Assembly (NCBI GenBank): GCA_017453085.1
Contig: JAFTKV010000070.1
Coordinates: 1-12,627, forward strand
DNA length: 12,627 nt
Source of the DNA: Clostridia bacterium
GTDB taxonomy: Bacteria; Bacillota; Clostridia; Oscillospirales; CAG-272
Reading direction: 5' to 3'
The position numbers were made by a program, and so were the translations under genes. The notes below the pieces were generated by a model. That model searched no databases. It saw only the letters and a list, made by a program, of their open reading frames with translations, and was not told where the DNA came from. This document shows, one piece after another, positions 12,627-12,627 of the stretch. How positions within the stretch are numbered: position 1 is the first letter of the stretch; each line of letters starts with the position of its first letter.

Positions 12627-12627
12627 A

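Overview
This window is the chromosomal replication-origin neighbourhood of a bacterium that looks like a member of the Clostridia, probably a gut-associated Oscillospirales-type lineage. The evidence is the arrangement of the beta-clamp gene (partial), dnaA, rpmH, rnpA, yidD, yidC and jag/khpB; strong AGGAGG-type ribosome sites; sigma-A-type TTGNNN/TATAAT promoters; a DUF370 (RemB-like) gene beside the origin; and a YidC of the Gram-positive type. The lineage is inferred from gene style and order, not from a database search.

Left part (1-2653): on the minus strand lie dnaA, a small remB-like gene and the 5' end of dnaN, which runs off the left edge. The 311-base gap between remB and dnaN carries a cluster of imperfect DnaA boxes. 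It also has an AT-rich stretch with TAG triplets in strict three-base register, next to a further DnaA-like box, which resembles the DnaA-trio type of basal unwinding element. A second DnaA-like box sits between the -35 and -10 of the inferred dnaA promoter, suggesting autoregulation. Facing away from dnaA, a consensus promoter drives rpmH.

Middle part (2654-5672): the plus-strand cluster rpmH, rnpA, yidD, yidC, jag encodes ribosomal protein L34, the RNase P protein, a membrane-insertion accessory factor, the membrane insertase and a KH/R3H RNA-binding protein. In this sequence yidD is broken by a one-base frameshift that falls exactly at the conserved CSQYAL segment. After jag, where mnmE and mnmG often follow, there is instead a dense run of hairpins, two of them good intrinsic terminators. 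They separate jag from a convergent minus-strand gene.

Right part (5673-12627): everything is on the minus strand, head-on to a fork moving right from the origin. A proB-proA-proC operon for proline synthesis has its own promoter and is tightly coupled (4-base overlap, 11-base gap, 1-base gap) to a cytoplasmic GH29-type alpha-L-fucosidase. Upstream is a separately promoted and terminated membrane GT2 glycosyltransferase with processive-enzyme motifs. Upstream of that is a small zinc-ribbon membrane protein of unknown function, also with its own promoter and terminator. The right end holds tRNA-Gly(GCC) and tRNA-Leu(CAG) with encoded CCA, a terminator, and an unusual array of four GAA-loop mini-hairpins.

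Most of the window is conserved core genome. I see no convincing new multi-gene system. The points most worth following are the origin architecture (remB between dnaA and dnaN, trio-like unwinding element), the yidD frameshift, the fucosidase fused into the proline operon, and the two palindrome-rich intergenic elements.
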